From the NCBI GenBank assembly GCA_018883305.1, contig VEQI01000044.1:1-13806 (forward strand): a DNA stretch of 13,806 nucleotides, in the 5' to 3' direction. The notes beneath the pieces are model-generated. The model was not told where the DNA came from. It saw only the letters and a list, made by a program, of their open reading frames with translations, and did no database searches. Origin of the DNA: Limnohabitans sp. GTDB taxonomy: Bacteria; Pseudomonadota; Gammaproteobacteria; Burkholderiales; Burkholderiaceae_C. A program made the position numbers and the translations under genes. Positions 12,943 through 13,806 of this stretch are shown here, piece after piece; position 1 is the stretch's first letter, and every line of letters starts with the position of its first letter.

Positions 12943-13806
12943 GGCCCGGTCCGCGACCCGCTCACCCAGCAAGCCCGAGGGACGCAGGGTCAACATCAGG
13001 ATGAGCACCATGAATGCAAAGATGTCGGTGTAATGGCTGCCCAGCACACCCCCAGTGAGATCGCCGATGTAGCCAGAGCCAATGGACTCAATGAGCCCCA
13101 GCAACAAGCCCCCCACCACCGCACCGGCCAGATTGCCAATGCCCCCGAACACGGCGGCTGTGAACGCCTTGAGTCCGGGCAGGAAGCCCATGGCATGCTG
13201 GACCGTCCCGTAATTGGATGCCCACATCACGCCAGCAATGGCCGCCAGCACAGCACCGATGATGAAGGTGGCCGAGATGACGGCATCCGGACGCACGCCC
13301 ATCAGGCTGGCCACACGGGGATTCTCGGCCGTGGCACGCATGGCACGCCCCAGACGGGTGGCATGGACCAACCACATCAGCACCGCCAGCGAACACGCGG
13401 TCACCACCAGGATCATGATCTGCACTGGCGTGATCACCGCTCCCGCGATGTCATAGGGTGTGGTGGGCAGCAGCGGTGGATAGGACTTGAAGTTGGGCTT
13501 CCACAGAATCATGGCCAGGGTTTGCAGCAACAGCGACACCCCAATGGCCGTGATCAAGGGCGCCAGTTTGGGTGCATTGCGCAGCGGACGATAGGCCAGC
13601 TTTTCAATCGCGTAGTTGAGCACCGCCGACACCATGCAAGCCGCCACCAGAGAGATCACCAGCATCACCGGGCCGGGCATGGCAGGTGCCACGTCCTGCA
13701 ACCACACCACCACGGTCCAACTGGTGAGCGCGCCTACCATGAGGACTTCGCCATGCGCAAAGTTGATGAGATTGATGATGCCGTACACCATGGTGTAGCC
13801 CAAGGC
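12940..13806 (-). CDS. livH: Branched-chain amino acid-type ABC transporter permease LivH (5' end outside window)
   Basis: Inner-membrane permease partner of LivM. The last 288 residues are visible. The frame is open to the window edge and begins Ala-Leu-Gly-Tyr-Thr-Met-Val-Tyr-Gly, which in full LivH proteins follows roughly 15-25 residues of N-terminus, so only a short piece is missing. Family landmarks are MVYGIINLINFAHGEVLMVG near the start, KLAYRPLRNAPKLAPLITAIG, the cytoplasmic coupling loop RATAENPRVASLMGV and the FGGIGNLAGAVVGG segment. There are about eight membrane spans, and the C-terminus is RPSGLLGERV. It is the first visible gene of livHMGF. The periplasmic receptor (LivJ/K type) is not in the window; it could lie upstream or elsewhere. 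Confidence 0.94.
   Translation of the reverse strand, partial: ALGYTMVYGIINLINFAHGEVLMVGALTSWTVVVWLQDVAPAMPGPVMLVISLVAACMVSAVLNYAIEKLAYRPLRNAPKLAPLITAIGVSLLLQTLAMILWKPNFKSYPPLLPTTPYDIAGAVITPVQIMILVVTACSLAVLMWLVHATRLGRAMRATAENPRVASLMGVRPDAVISATFIIGAVLAAIAGVMWASNYGTVQHAMGFLPGLKAFTAAVFGGIGNLAGAVVGGLLLGLIESIGSGYIGDLTGGVLGSHYTDIFAFMVLILMLTLRPSGLLGERVADRA

Noticed and set aside
1..13806. CRISPR array, IS element, toxin-antitoxin or phage defence system
   Set aside because: No regularly spaced repeats, transposase, terminal inverted repeats, nuclease or small toxin-like gene pair were found; all long frames that make sense are housekeeping, transport or redox genes.

Overview
The window reads as ordinary, gene-dense chromosome of a GC-rich betaproteobacterium, most likely Burkholderiales and probably Comamonadaceae. 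That placement is inferred from GC-rich codon use, valS followed directly by galU, and three Bug-family (tripartite tricarboxylate type) binding proteins in about 6.3 kb, a family strongly expanded in that order. I see no insertion sequence, phage gene, CRISPR array, rRNA or obvious pseudogene. Nearly all the DNA is coding, and no gene-free stretch exceeds about 115 bases.

Layout, left to right. (1) Plus strand, 1-2119: the 3' part of valS (cut by the window edge just after its KMSKS motif), then galU. (2) Minus strand, 3841 down to 2165: a compact cysM, Nudix hydrolase, tusA-like cluster, in which cysM and the Nudix gene share an ATGA overlap. (3) A tRNA-Leu(CAA) on the plus strand, 3878-3965, head-to-head with cysM. 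The gap between them is only 36 bases and may hold a shared bidirectional promoter. (4) Plus strand, 4078-7246: Bug binding protein 1, an Old Yellow Enzyme of the YqjM/XenA type, and Bug binding protein 2, closed by a strong stem-loop terminator. (5) A minus-strand extended-SDR NAD(P)-binding protein (8229-7306), divergent from a plus-strand ferredoxin/flavin reductase (8287-9321). The reductase is translationally coupled by ATGA to Bug binding protein 3. The 57-base divergent gap contains a perfect 6-3-6 inverted repeat. (6) Minus strand, 13806 down to 10336: a livH-livM-livG-livF branched-chain amino-acid-type ABC transporter operon with overlapping or nearly touching genes. livH is cut at its 5' end, and no cognate periplasmic receptor is in view.

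How the genes work together: valS and galU are housekeeping (translation; UDP-glucose supply). cysM and the TusA-like protein both belong to sulfur metabolism. The central block combines periplasmic solute capture (three Bug receptors without TctA/TctB membrane partners here) with two flavin-dependent redox enzymes, which suggests uptake and reduction of small organic acids or unsaturated carbonyl compounds. No substrate can be named from sequence. The liv operon would import amino acids or similar small solutes using a receptor encoded elsewhere.

Nothing here convincingly forms a new defence, mobile or otherwise undescribed system. The points most worth checking are the SBP-OYE-SBP block, the reductase-SBP coupling, the inverted repeat in the SDR/reductase gap, and the possible two-way promoter between cysM and the tRNA.
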